A stretch of 64,000 bases of DNA from Drosophila miranda (lineage: Eukaryota; Arthropoda; Insecta; Diptera; Drosophilidae). The position numbers and the translations under genes were made by a program. Shown here piece by piece: positions 22,499 through 33,241 of this stretch (position 1 is the first letter of the stretch; each line of letters opens with the position of its first letter). The notes under the pieces were generated by a model. That model did no database searches. It was given only the letters and a program-made list of their open reading frames with translations, and was not told the origin of the DNA. The stretch covers positions 22,422,336-22,486,335 of the forward strand of contig NW_022881614.1 of assembly GCF_003369915.1 (NCBI RefSeq), read 5' to 3'.

Positions 22499-25347
22499 TT
22501 ACAGTGGGTAGGGAAGTGCTATCGTTTGCAGTCTTCGTGCTACTTTAATTCTTCTTATGGCATAGATTATTAATATTATCATTATTATGATTCCGATAAT
22601 CAAGGCCGCATGTCCAGATACATGATGGAACTTAAGTCCTTTTAAGTCATGATGACCTTCTGTTAACAATTTTATTTCGTTTCTTAACTTATCCATTTCT
22701 TCTGTATGGTTAATTAATGGTACTGTTAATGGATTCCAAACAATTTTTGGTATTTTGCTTATATTACTTATATAAAAGGATGAAATTGGCTCGTAGCTTT
22801 CTGTTTGAATACTGAGGTACTAGTATTTTATCATCGGATTGCACAGTACAACCATGTATTATTGTTAAAATTCCTTGTTGCGGAAGATCTATTAGTTCTT
22901 GATTTGAGTTACTACATTGAATTCTAGCATTAGTGTTTACTGGAACTTTGAAGATCCAACTACCCTGTCTTTCTAATTCGACCCAAAATGACCTTGTCTC
23001 TGCTATCTTCCTATAAACGCAATTTGAATTACCCTTTGTTTTGAAAGGAGCTATCTCACAAGCATTATCATTGGCATTGCTCCAAGGCCAATTACCTTCG
23101 CATACTCTTCTATTCGTTTGCCAATTTTGGCATTTGTTCAAGGTAGCTTCAGTCATCGAATGATAGGAATCAATTTCGAAATTATATACTAAATACCTTG
23201 AGCTCAAATCTACCTTGACTAATTCTTGTTCATGCTCAACTGGCATTGGAATTATCCTAAACAAATGGGATGCGTGTCTACCGAACAGGGGAATCTTCAC
23301 GTTCAGAATTAATTTGTTATCAACAAAAATTCCTTTCGCTGTTAATAGGCTGTAAATTTCCTTCAATTCTGTTCCTGTTCTTTTTCCTGGAAGCACCAAT
23401 GTTTCTAATAAGTTATCTTTTATTTTTGCTATTTCTCCCTTTAATTGTATAGGTTTTAAAATGTTTGGATTTAGTCTACCATGATTAATATCTATCAGTA
23501 GATTAATAAATGCTGATTGAATTTTATCGCACTCTTCAATCAAGGAGCTTAGTTGCTTTGCTACCATAAAGAAATTTATGGATTCTTTGTACACATATAA
23601 ACTTTCCTTTAATGCTTCCGTTATGTTTTCTACTCTACTGCTCATACTTCTAAAGTTCAAATTTATTTCCTCGGTAGTTCTTTTGAGAATATTTACCGTT
23701 GATTCTCCCACCGATGTTTGTTTTTTAATTAAATCATCTAGGTTATGTTGGTTTTCTAATAAATTTTTCATATTTCCTTCCAACGTTTCCCTATCTTCGG
23801 CGTCCATTATCCCAAATAATATATGATAAAGTGAGCCCATAAACTCAAATGGTGCTCGCTTCTTTCTTTTATTATCCTGAGTCATGAAAAGTTTATTATT
23901 TTCCTCCAGGTCTGCAATTTGTCTTTCCGTATTATCTAAGACATTATTGCATTGATCTTCAAAAGTATAAAGTTTACCACACACAACTCTCATTTTCCCA
24001 ATCAATTCTTTCCCCTTTTTATACCCGATACTCAAAATGAGTATTGGGGTATATTAGATTTGTGGTAAAAGTGGATGTGTGTAACGTCCAGAAGGAATCG
24101 TTTCCGACCCCATAAAGTATATATATTCTTGATCAGCATCAATAGCCGAGTCGATTGAGCCCTGTCTGTCTGTCCGTCTGTCCGTCCGTCCGTCCGTCTG
24201 TCCGTCTGTCCGTCCCCTTCAGCGCCTAGTGCTCAAAGACTATAAGAGCTAGAGCAACGAGGTTTTGGATCCAGACTTCTGTGATATGTCACTGCTACAA
24301 AAATATTTCAAAACTTCGCCCCGCCCACTTACGCCCCCACAAAGGACGAAAATCTGTGGCATCCACATTTTTAAAGATACGATAAAACCAAAAACGCAGA
24401 ATCGTAGAGGATGAATATATGTTCTAGAATGTAAGATCTCAACCAGATCGTATAATTATAATAGCCAGAAACAAGAAAACAATTTTATTCTTTCTCGCTC
24501 TGTCTCTCGCTAACACACAGGCTTCATGGTCGGTTTTGCCAATTGCAAAATATGAGTTCAAGGATCTCAGAACCTATAAGAGCCAGAGCAACCAAATTTG
24601 GTATCCACACTCCTGTGATATCGGACCTTGACCGTTTCGTGTCCAAATTTCGCCACACCCCCTTCCGCCCCCGCAAAGGACGTAAATCTGGGGCATCCAC
24701 AAATCTCAGAGACTATTAAGGCTAGAGTAACCAAATTTGGTATCCGCACTTCTGTTAGATCTCACTATAAAACGTATATCTCAGAATTTCGCACCACCCC
24801 CACAAAGGACGAAAATCTGTTGCATCCACAATATTGCACATTCGAGAAAACTAAAAACGCAGAATCATAGATAACGACCATATCTATCAGATTGCTGAAT
24901 CTGGATCAGATCAGATAATTTTTATAGCCAAAAGCAAGAAATCAATTTGCAGTGGCTACGCAGCGCCCGACGTCACGCTCAGACTGATTTTCTGTCTCTC
25001 TCGCACGCACTCTTTGTCGTGTCGTTTAATATTAGCGGCGTCTGCCGGAGGAGAGCCATACTGACTTAGTATCGGGTATAACCGTAGAGTTGCGGTCTCC
25101 GCAGCAACTCACAACGTTCCCCCTCGTTTAACATTTGGAAATACGGGTCCATGTTATAATAAACAATTAAATCCCAGGATGAGGCGACTATTTCAACATC
25201 CCCCATCGGGTCCAAATATATCGAAGTGGAACTGTTCATATTTTCAATTGACCACTTCGCCGTTCCTCTAGCAGCAATGTTTGCATTTGAAACTTGGCAA
25301 CATAACACAAGCATTAACAATGCTGCCATCAGTCCTAGCTTGGACAT
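22499..25347 (-). pseudogene. env (baculovirus F-like) of roo-like element, split by an ISY copy
   Basis: Env starts at an internal ATG at 25347 in the same frame as the integrase end, with a signal-peptide-like hydrophobic stretch (LGLMAALLMLVLCC). ISY copy 1 then splits it (24017-25129). Downstream residues include a polybasic furin-type site (RKKR) followed by a hydrophobic segment (APFEFMGSLYHILFG), the layout of baculovirus F and insect errantivirus envelopes. Long helical stretches, Cys pairs (CEGNWPW, CEIAP) and a C-terminal membrane anchor (ALIIGIIIMIILIIYAIRR, about 22605-22550) follow. A frameshift near 22764 separates ectodomain from anchor. In the ancestor this would mediate membrane fusion; this copy is broken. 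Confidence 0.82.
24017..25129 (+). repeat. DINE-1/ISY Helitron-like element, copy 1
   Basis: About 1.1 kb from the ATACCCGATACTCAAAATG end, which folds as a short hairpin (ATACTCAAAATGAGTAT), to the AACGTTCCCCCTCGTT end. Inside is the (GTCTGTCC)n microsatellite at about 24165-24215. It shares sequence with five other copies here. It splits the roo-like env. ORFs running into it end in fixed tails such as EGERCELL and YTRY, which are ISY sequence. Confidence 0.93.
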
Positions 25348-28300
25348 TCGACGTCTACTACTCGTACTTCTGGTCTCTTTTGGAGTCATTCCTGAGTCTT
25401 GCTCTTCTGACTCAATTCCAGCTAATGGACAAATTTTAGTTATAGGTCGTTTTATCAAACCGTCTTGATGTTTTATAGTTACTACTCTGACTCTATCGTC
25501 CCTACCTTTATGTATTTCTTCTATTTTTCCCAAGGGACATCTAGCTGGGTGACAGGTTTCATCTTTTAATAATACAATCTGTCCTGTTTTAATATTCTGC
25601 ATTCCTATTTTCCATTTATTTCTTTGTTGCAGTGTGTGCAAATAATCTTCTTTCCATTTAATCCAAAATTCTCTTTTCATTTTCTGAATTAATCTCCATC
25701 TATCCAGATTCCCGATTTTTTCCTCTGAAATTGTCTCCACCGGGCCAAATATTGGCCTTCCAATTATAAAATGACCTGGTGTTAATACATCCAGATCGTC
25801 AATATCATTTGTAGCTGTATACAAAGGGCGTGAATTTAGTACCGCTTCAATTTGACATAATAGAGTTGCCATTTCCTCATAGGTTAAATTATTGTCCCCA
25901 ATTACCCTTTTTAAGTGATATTTTACTGATTTTACCCCAGCTTCCCAAATACCTCCGAAGTGAGGTCCTGCCGGGGGAATAAAATGCCACTCGATCTGTT
26001 CTCTTTCTAATATTGGAACCACTTTTATGTTGTCTTTGAGGGCTTTTTGGTATTTTGGTGTTTCGGCAGATTTCCCATAATTTGTTCTGCAGTATTCTGT
26101 CGATACCTAGCCCAGGTGACACACTCTTTAAGTTTTTTCTTTAAGCAATTTCTTAGCCCGAATATCCAAAACTTTCGCTGGATATAGTTTCGCATCAGAT
26201 TAATTCCACCGTGCAATGTTTCTTTATGTGCATTCTTGATAATTAAAGTCGTCAAGTGACACTTATCTAAAATCAAGGGATGTTTAACCTCAAATTCCGC
26301 GCTGGAGTTTTGCAATCTAACTCCAACTCGTAACAATCCGTCTTTATCTAAGAACGGACTTAAGCTTAATAGTTTATTTTTTTTTCTATTTCCTTTTTAT
26401 TAATTAGGCTAGCTATTTCGGAACCGAATTGGATAGCTTGTTGTTGTTTTACTATTAATACTTTGGCGCTCTTAATCTCCTTCACTGTCAAAAATGAAGG
26501 AAATTCTTTCTCTTTGGTTTTGATTTGAATAAACCTCAATACATATGCAATGACACATTCTAGTTTATGCATACACGAATATTTTTGTAATAATTTACAA
26601 AAAATGTTATTTTTTGCTATTACCATTGTTGTGCTCACAACTAATTTTTCTTCAATATTCTCTTTTTGCCAATGTTCCTTAGATTTCGCCAACCATTGAG
26701 GCCCTTTCCACCAAATCTTAAAATCTTTTTGCTTATCTGCACTAATGCCCCTTGATGCTACATCTGCTGGATTGTCTTCAGTTCTAACGTGTCCCCATTT
26801 AATTTCCTTAATCTTTCTTACTTCGTCAGTTCGACGCCTGATAAACTTGTCTTTATTGTCTCCATTCTTTATCCAGGCTAGAGTAATAGTAGAATCACTC
26901 CAGGCATAACACTCTACATTACTTCCAACCGCTACTTTCACCCGTTGAATTAATTTTGCCAGAAGATGTGCTGCACAAAGTTCTAATTTTGGAATAGTTT
27001 TCCGATTCTTCTTTGGATTAACTTTGCTTTTGCTGGCTATTATAATTGTAGAACTATCTACCTTGGCATACACTACGGCAGCATAAGCCTTTTCGGATGC
27101 ATCGGCAAACCCATGAATTTGCATTGTCTTATTGTGCTGAGAATTTAGCCATCTCGGTATCCGAATGCTCTCTAACTCTGTTAAACTATTTTTAAACGAA
27201 TTCCATTCTCGAGTATCCTGTTATAATAATTCTTCATCCCAATTTTTGTCTGCTAGCCAAAGTTTTTGAATAAACAATTTTCCGACAAGTGTCACTGGAG
27301 ACAACCAGCCTAAGGGGTCATATATCTTGGCTAAGGTAGATAATACTATTCTTTTGTTATTTTTCTTAATTGGTTCATAGTGGAAACTGAACCTAAACTC
27401 GTCTTTAACCGGTTCCCATTGTAGTCCTAATATTTTGACGGATTCATTCTCCTCAATGGTTAATACTTTATTTTCTTGGTCATCTCTAATGCCTTCTATA
27501 ATTTCTGGGATATTTGTTATCCACTTTCTTAAGTTAAACCCAACCTTATTAAACTCCCGGGTAACTTCCTTTACATGCTTTTTAGCATCCAGTATCGTGT
27601 CGGCACCTGTCATCAGGACGTCCATATAAAAATCATTCTTTATGATTTCCCTAATTGCTTGATTTTTGCAATTATCTGCTATTGCAACAAGCACCCTGGT
27701 TGCTAAGTAGGGTGCTGAAGCTGTACCGTACGTAACGGTTGTAAGTTTATAATCTTTTAACTTTTCGTTTGCATTATCTCTCCAAATTATATGCAAATAT
27801 TGTTGATCGTCTTTATCAACATTAATTTGCCGGTACATTTTTTCAATGTCCGCAGATATTACAAATGGCCATTTACGCCATTTCACCATAATATCGAAGA
27901 TATCTTTTTATACCCGATACTCAAAATGAGTATTGGGGTATATTAGATTTGTGGTAAAAGTGGATGTGTGTAACGTCCAGAAGGAATCGTTTCCGACCCC
28001 ATAAAGTATATATATTCTTGATCAGCATCAACAGCCGAGTCGATTGAGCCATGTCTGTCTGTCCGTCTGTCCGTCCGTCCGTCCGTCCGTCCGTCCGTCC
28101 GTCCGTCCCCTTCAGCGCCTAGTGCTCAAAGACTATAAGAGCTAGAGCAACGATGTTTTGGATCCAGACTTCTGTGATATGTCACTGCTACAAAAATATT
28201 TCAAAACTTCGCCCCGCCCACTTCCGCCCTCACAAAGGACGAAAATCTGTGGCATCTACATTTTTAAAGATACGAAAAAACCAAAAACGCAGAATCGTAG

Positions 28301-29870
28301 AGGATGACTATATGTTCTAGAGTGTAAAATTTCAACTAGATCGTATAATTATTATAGCCAGAATCAAGAAAACAATTTCATTCTTTCTCGCTCTGTCTCT
28401 CTCTAACACACAGGTTTCATGGTCGGTTTTGCCAATTGCAAAATATGAGTTCAAGGATCTCAGAACCCATAAGAGCTAGAGCAACCAAATTTGGCATCCA
28501 CACCCCTGTGATATCGGACCTTGACCGTTTCGTGTCCAAATTTCGCCACACCCCCTTCCGCCCCCGCAAAGGACGAAAATCTGTTGCATCCACAATATTG
28601 CAAATTCGAGAAAACTAAAAACGCAGAATCATAGATAACGACCATATCTATCAGATTGCTGAATCTGGACCAGATCAGATAATTTTTATAGCCAAAAGGA
28701 ACAAATCAATTTGCACTGGCTACGCAGCGCCCGACGTCACGCTCAGACTGATTTTCTGTCTCTCTCGCACGCACTCTTTGTCGTGTCGTTCAATATTAGC
28801 GGCGTCTGCCGGAGAGAGCCATACTGACTTAGTATCGGGTATAACTGTAGAGTTGCGGTGTCCGCAGCAACTCACAACGTTCCACCTCGTTGGACCCTTG
28901 GTCCAACCCACATGATATCATTTAAACTTTTATTGTTTGTGGTTTTTGCTGAAGCATCGAAAACCACCCTCAGCTTTGTCGTTAGACTGGAATCTCTTAT
29001 GACTCCTTGATGGGGTAAATAATATTTCCCATCTTCTTTGGACTCTACCATATGTCCTAAGTTTTTATATTCATGCATGAACTTTACATAATTTTCTTTT
29101 AATGTTTTATTATTGCTGAGCTTTCTTTCTAAACTATAAAATCGCGCTATAGCTTGGTGTTTTGAATCTCCTAGATCCTTTTCTTTTTTAAATGGTATTT
29201 TAACCACATACCTACCATTCTCATCTCTTCTTGTTGTTTCCAAGAAATGCTCCTCGCACACATCTTCTTCTACGTCATTCTTTTCACTTTCCAATTCCCA
29301 GAACCGCTCTAAGTCCCCAACTTCAATTGTTGTCGCCACAATAAATTTATCACCTTTTGATTTGGTGCAACCGGATATAATCCATCCGAATTCTGTATTT
29401 TGTCCAAGTAGTCCGTCTATTTTTACTACTCCGTCTTTTAAAATATGGGTATACAAATCTATCCCAATTATTACATCTACCCTACTTGGTTTGTTAAAGT
29501 TAGGGTCTGCCAACACATAATCTTGCCACTTAGTTTTATCAATATTGAAAGACTTTAATGGTAAAGCTTTCATCAGTTTCGGAAGAATAATTGCTTCAAT
29601 ATTTAGAGGACCTTTATTATAATCACGAGTTTTTACCGATAAAGTAACTTTGTACTTTGAAGTGCAAGAGTCTGCAGATGACGCTCCACTTACCTCAGTG
29701 TTCGCTCTTTTTCGTACTAAGTTTAATATTTGCGCAGCTTCTTCTGAAATTATGGTACATTGCGACCCACAATCAATGAGAGCTCTAAGGTTTTGATAGC
29801 CACCATTCCTTGCCCTTACTTTTATAAGTGCTGTGGCTAAGAACGCTTGTTCTTTTGTCAAGCAAGTGTT
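25348..29870 (-). pseudogene. pol of roo-like element: protease, RT, RNase H, integrase
   Basis: Pieces in order on the minus strand: protease (LIDCGSQCTII, 29861 ORF), RT beginning (KYYLPHQGVIRD) to 28890, ISY copy 2, RT continuation (ISADIEKMYRQI, 27889 ORF), RNase H (IHGFADASEKAY, 27124 ORF), integrase zinc region (26336 ORF) and integrase end (25066-26022 ORF). Defects: the RT active site reads FYMDVLMTG, with Val where the second catalytic Asp belongs; an in-frame TAA at 27221; a frameshift near 26380 in a T-run; and a deletion near 26040 joining the zinc region to the region just before the catalytic Glu (FGGIWEAGVKS), removing both integrase Asp residues. Confidence 0.88.
27906..28891 (+). 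repeat. DINE-1/ISY element, copy 2
   Basis: About 990 bp, same orientation as copy 1, inside the RT region of the roo-like element. It is bounded by TTTTTATACCCG and AACGTTCCACCTCGTT. The GTCC microsatellite is at 28050-28107. It is shorter than copy 1 through an internal deletion of the second TATTAAGGCTAGAG segment. Confidence 0.93.
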
Positions 29871-31375
29871 AACATTTTCCTCTTTTCGTAGGGAATATGG
29901 AGCATCGTATGATGAGGTTTTTTACAAATCCCACATACAATTTCAGAAAAGCATTTCTTATACATATCATGTATACAGCATTTTGTGCAAAGGCGCTGTT
30001 TTTTAATAAACTGGCCTCTATCTATCGGACTCATTCCCTTAAACTTATAGCAGTGAATTATGGTATGTCCTGCCATTTTACATAACGGACAATTTTCTTT
30101 TATTTTACCATATTGCACTACTTTTTTCAACGGTTTCCACTCTTTATCCTGCGACGTGTAAAGAGAAGTCTACCGTTGTTCTAAAAATTCCATCACATCT
30201 GGCAATGCTTGGATCTCTTTTGTCCTTTTTATATGACTTTCATATAATTGTAAGGTATCTTTGTTGAATTTTTTCAACACAATGTGCGCGAAAATCACAT
30301 CAACTTCTTCTGTTAAGTGTGACTTTAATTTAATTAAATGTATTGACTCGTTTATAGAATCAGAAAACCATTTAATATGTTTCGCTGAATCGTGATCCAG
30401 CATTGGTAAGTCTAGTAAACGATTCAGCTGATCCGAAAAAATTTTTCGCTTATTTTCATACCGCTTGGTCAGCAATTCCCAAGCGGCATTATAATTCTCC
30501 AGCGGCCCAGTTAAAAGGTGAGCTACCATACTCCGTGCCTCACCCTTTATCGCGATTTTCAAATAATTGAATTTTAGAGATGTACTCAGACTATCTCTGT
30601 TATGAATTAATTCACAAAATATTTGTGAAAAGTCGTCCCACTCTTTTTCTTCGCCCGAGAATGTGGGTACTTCCACTTTCGGAAGATCAGGCAAATCGAT
30701 ATCTTCTTTTTTTACCGTTGCCCCTTTAGTATCCATGCTGTTTTCTTCAGCTATGGCTTGCATCCTAACTTCTAGGTTGCTCAACATGCTTTGAATATCA
30801 AAGTCCAACTCGACGATCTGCTCGTTGAAGCTGTCGTTTGTTTCATAGCTATGATTAAACTCCTCAATTTTTGAGCTCAGTTTTTTACTGAGGAACTAAA
30901 TTTTTTCCTTTCTCATTCTACACTCTCCCATTTTAGCCTGATCAAACCTCTGCATGGTTTGCTCTAAATATGTCCTTAGGTTTTCCACTATTCTGATGAT
31001 TTCCTCAGATACTTTTTCTATGCTATTGTCCATTTTGGGCTCTATGTCTTCCTTCAAAGTTCCAGTCTCCACTGATTGTAACTTTGTTTTTTCTACCTTC
31101 CCTTTCGTTAATGTTTCCTTATTTTTTGACTCTACATACTTTTTATGTATGTCCTCTATATTTTTAATCATTTTTCCGTACTGCTGTCTCTTAAAGTAGT
31201 CATGATCGACTACTCCATATGTTAACAGTGCAGAATTATTGCCTGTAACTTTGTTTTTAAGGTCTCCTAACCTTTGGATTACTTCGCTGGTCAAATGACC
31301 AGCTTCAATCTTTTTAATATCCCTTGCTATCGCTGCTTGAGCCTCTAATAGCTTAATTATTTGTTCCGACAACAT
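29858..31375 (-). pseudogene. gag of roo-like BEL/Pao element
   Basis: A single frame (31375, 30808 and 30130 ORFs are in phase) interrupted by stops at about 30896 and 30170. The N-terminal part is coiled-coil-like (SEQIIKLLEAQAAIARDIKK). The middle has the BEL/Pao gag signature LPKVEVPTFSGEEKEWDDF followed by a helical capsid region. The end has Cys-His clusters (CPLCKMAGHTIIHC, CTKCCIHDMYKKC). A frameshift near 29865 separates it from protease. In roo the products are made as one long polyprotein, which fits the shared frame. Confidence 0.85.
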
Positions 31376-31410
31376 CTTAGTTAAAAAATATTTTTTTTGT
31401 TTACTTTTAC

Positions 31411-31689
31411 TTAATTAGGCTCAAAAACAATTTGAAATATGAGACTTAGCTGATGAATTCTGCTTCTGCTGTTGTTGTTACTGCTGCCTCTGAAGTCGCT
31501 GCTGCTGATACCGCTGTTGCTGCTGCTGGTGTTGCCTCTGCTTACGTCGCTGCTGCTGATATCGCTGTCGCTGCTGCTGGTGTTGCCTCTGCTTAAGTCG
31601 CTGTCGCTGATCTTAATGTCGCTGCAGTTATTGTTGCTGGCACAGTGGGCACACACAAACCCATTTATATATTTCTTTTTCACAGTCAC
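31411..31689 (-). other. serine-rich repeat frame in the roo-like leader
   Basis: A 92-residue frame with a two- to three-fold repeat (RGNTSSSDSDISSSD) encoded by GCTGCTGCTG-rich DNA at 31460-31625. It lies between ISY copy 3 and gag. It could be a short upstream ORF or merely a trinucleotide-repeat expansion; no domain is recognised. Confidence 0.35.
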
Positions 31690-31755
31690 AGTTATTTTCT
31701 ACTTTTTTATTTTCAATTCTAGCCATTAAGCACTTTCGATGTTTCGGACTATTAT

Positions 31756-32393
31756 TTTTATACCCGATACTCAAAATGAGTATTGGGGTATATTAGATTT
31801 GTTGTGAAAATGGATGTGTGTAACGTCCAGAAGGAATCGTTTCCGACCCCATAAAGTATATATATTCTTGATCAGCATCAATAGCCGAGTCGATTGAGCC
31901 ATGTCTGTCTGTCCGTCCGTCCGTCTGTCCGTCTGTCCGTCCCCTTCATCGCCTAGTGCTCAAAGACTATAAGAGCTAGAGCAACGATGTTTTGGATCCA
32001 GACTTCTGTGATATGTCACTGCTACAAAAATATTTCAAAACTTCGGCCCGCCCACTTCCGCCCCCACAAAGGACGAAAATCTGTTTCATCCACAATATTA
32101 CAGATTCGAGAAAACTAAAAACGCAGAATCATAGATAATGACCATATCTATCAGATTGCTGAATCTGGATCAGATCAGATCATTTTTATAGCCAATAGGA
32201 ACAAATCAATTTGCAGTGGCTACGCAGCGCCCGACGTCACGCTCAGACTGATTTTCTGTCTCTATCCCACGCACTCTTTGTCGTGTCGTTTAATATTAGC
32301 GGCGCCTGCCGGAGGGGAGCCATACTGACTTAGTATCGGGTATAACTGTAGAGTTGCGGTGTCCGCAGCAACTCACAACGTTCCCCCTCGTTT
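31756..32393 (+). repeat. DINE-1/ISY element, copy 3 (internally deleted)
   Basis: Both termini are present but the copy is only about 640 bp, lacking the middle. It lies in the leader of the roo-like element. The microsatellite is at 31905-31945. Confidence 0.92.
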
Positions 32394-32797
32394 CTCTTTC
32401 GATGTTCCGGCCTCGAAAACGCCACCGTCGCGAAAAATTTTTATTTTTCAATTACAATAGATATACATATTTCGTTATCTATTAAAATTCAGCCTGTCCA
32501 GCTCGTATTTTCCAAATTATTAATTGAAACTTCCGTTTCATTTATTTTTATTTATTTTTTTTGTTTTATTCTCCGATCTATTATATACCCAGTTATCTAT
32601 TAAAAATACAGACTGTTTAGCTCGTATTTTCCAAATTATTAATTGAAACTCTCGTTTCATTAATTTATTTTATACTCTGTTCCTTCCTATAGGAGGGAAA
32701 TCAGTGAACTAGACACTTGTTCAGTCTCAAGGAAGCTGGTTTAACTCCGTGCTCTTACCACAGGGGGGAAACAACGGAGAGTCTCGAAGGACCAAAA
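32394..32797 (-). other. leader and primer region of roo-like element
   Basis: About 400 nt of AT-rich leader holding two copies of an ~110-bp direct repeat (shared CTCGTATTTTCCAAATTATT, about 32500-32560 and 32612-32670). Next to the LTR the minus strand reads TGGTCCTTCGAGACTC, which has the form of a primer-binding site; I could not assign the tRNA. Confidence 0.5.
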
Positions 32798-33236
32798 TGT
32801 TAAGACCTTAAAAGAAAAGTCTAGACATTTGCGAGTTGAGTTGTAAATTCAAACTGAATTTTATTCTTAAAATCAGAGCTTTATATGTGATTTGACAATG
32901 AGGTAGGAGGTACAATTTGGTAGTCTATAATTATCGTTAGACCTACGCAGAGGATACACTTTACTGAGGGTGTCTTTTTGAGTACATGCTTACATTAGTT
33001 TTATTTTAGGACCGCATTTGTTAAGTGTTTTCTCCACTTGTGTTTTGTTGTCGTATTAATGGGTTACAGATCTCTGTTTACACCAGTGCAGTCATAACTT
33101 GTCTACTTTATGTTATTTCTTTAGAGATCGGTGTTGTTACATGAGTTTATGTGTACAATAATCTATTTATATTTCAACATTCTGCAAGGGGCCGAAAGTG
33201 GCATTGTATTGACGATAATATGTTCATGTTTGAACA
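32798..33236 (-). repeat. 5' LTR of roo-like element
   Basis: 439 bp, paired with 21978-22387. It holds about 29 bp (around 33005-33045) that the other LTR lacks. It is followed by GTACG, the target duplication, and then the resumed fab1 exon. Confidence 0.9.
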
Positions 33237-33241
33237 GTACG

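Larger units (their letters stand above)
21978..33236 (-). mobile_element. roo-like BEL/Pao retrotransposon inserted in a fab1 exon
   Basis: Bounded by LTRs that start TGTT and end in ...CA, with the 5-bp target duplication GTACG at 21973-21977 and 33237-33241. Minus-strand order: 5' LTR (33236-32798), leader, gag, protease, RT, RNase H, integrase, env, 3' LTR (22387-21978). The minus-strand LTR begins TGTTCAAACATGAACA, close to the known roo LTR start. Three ISY copies lie inside. Coding regions carry several stops, frameshifts and an internal integrase deletion. The LTRs differ by a roughly 29-bp indel and several substitutions, so it is older than the Ulysses-like insertion. Confidence 0.92.

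Noticed and set aside
24165..24215. GTCC tandem repeats taken as a CRISPR-like or satellite array
   Set aside because: This is the known internal microsatellite of DINE-1/ISY, with no spacers, in a eukaryotic genome.
24628..24870. ORFs inside ISY copies (also 28436, 42354, 48448, 53477)
   Set aside because: The same non-coding repeat gives similar short frames in every copy. No Helitron Rep or helicase motif is present.
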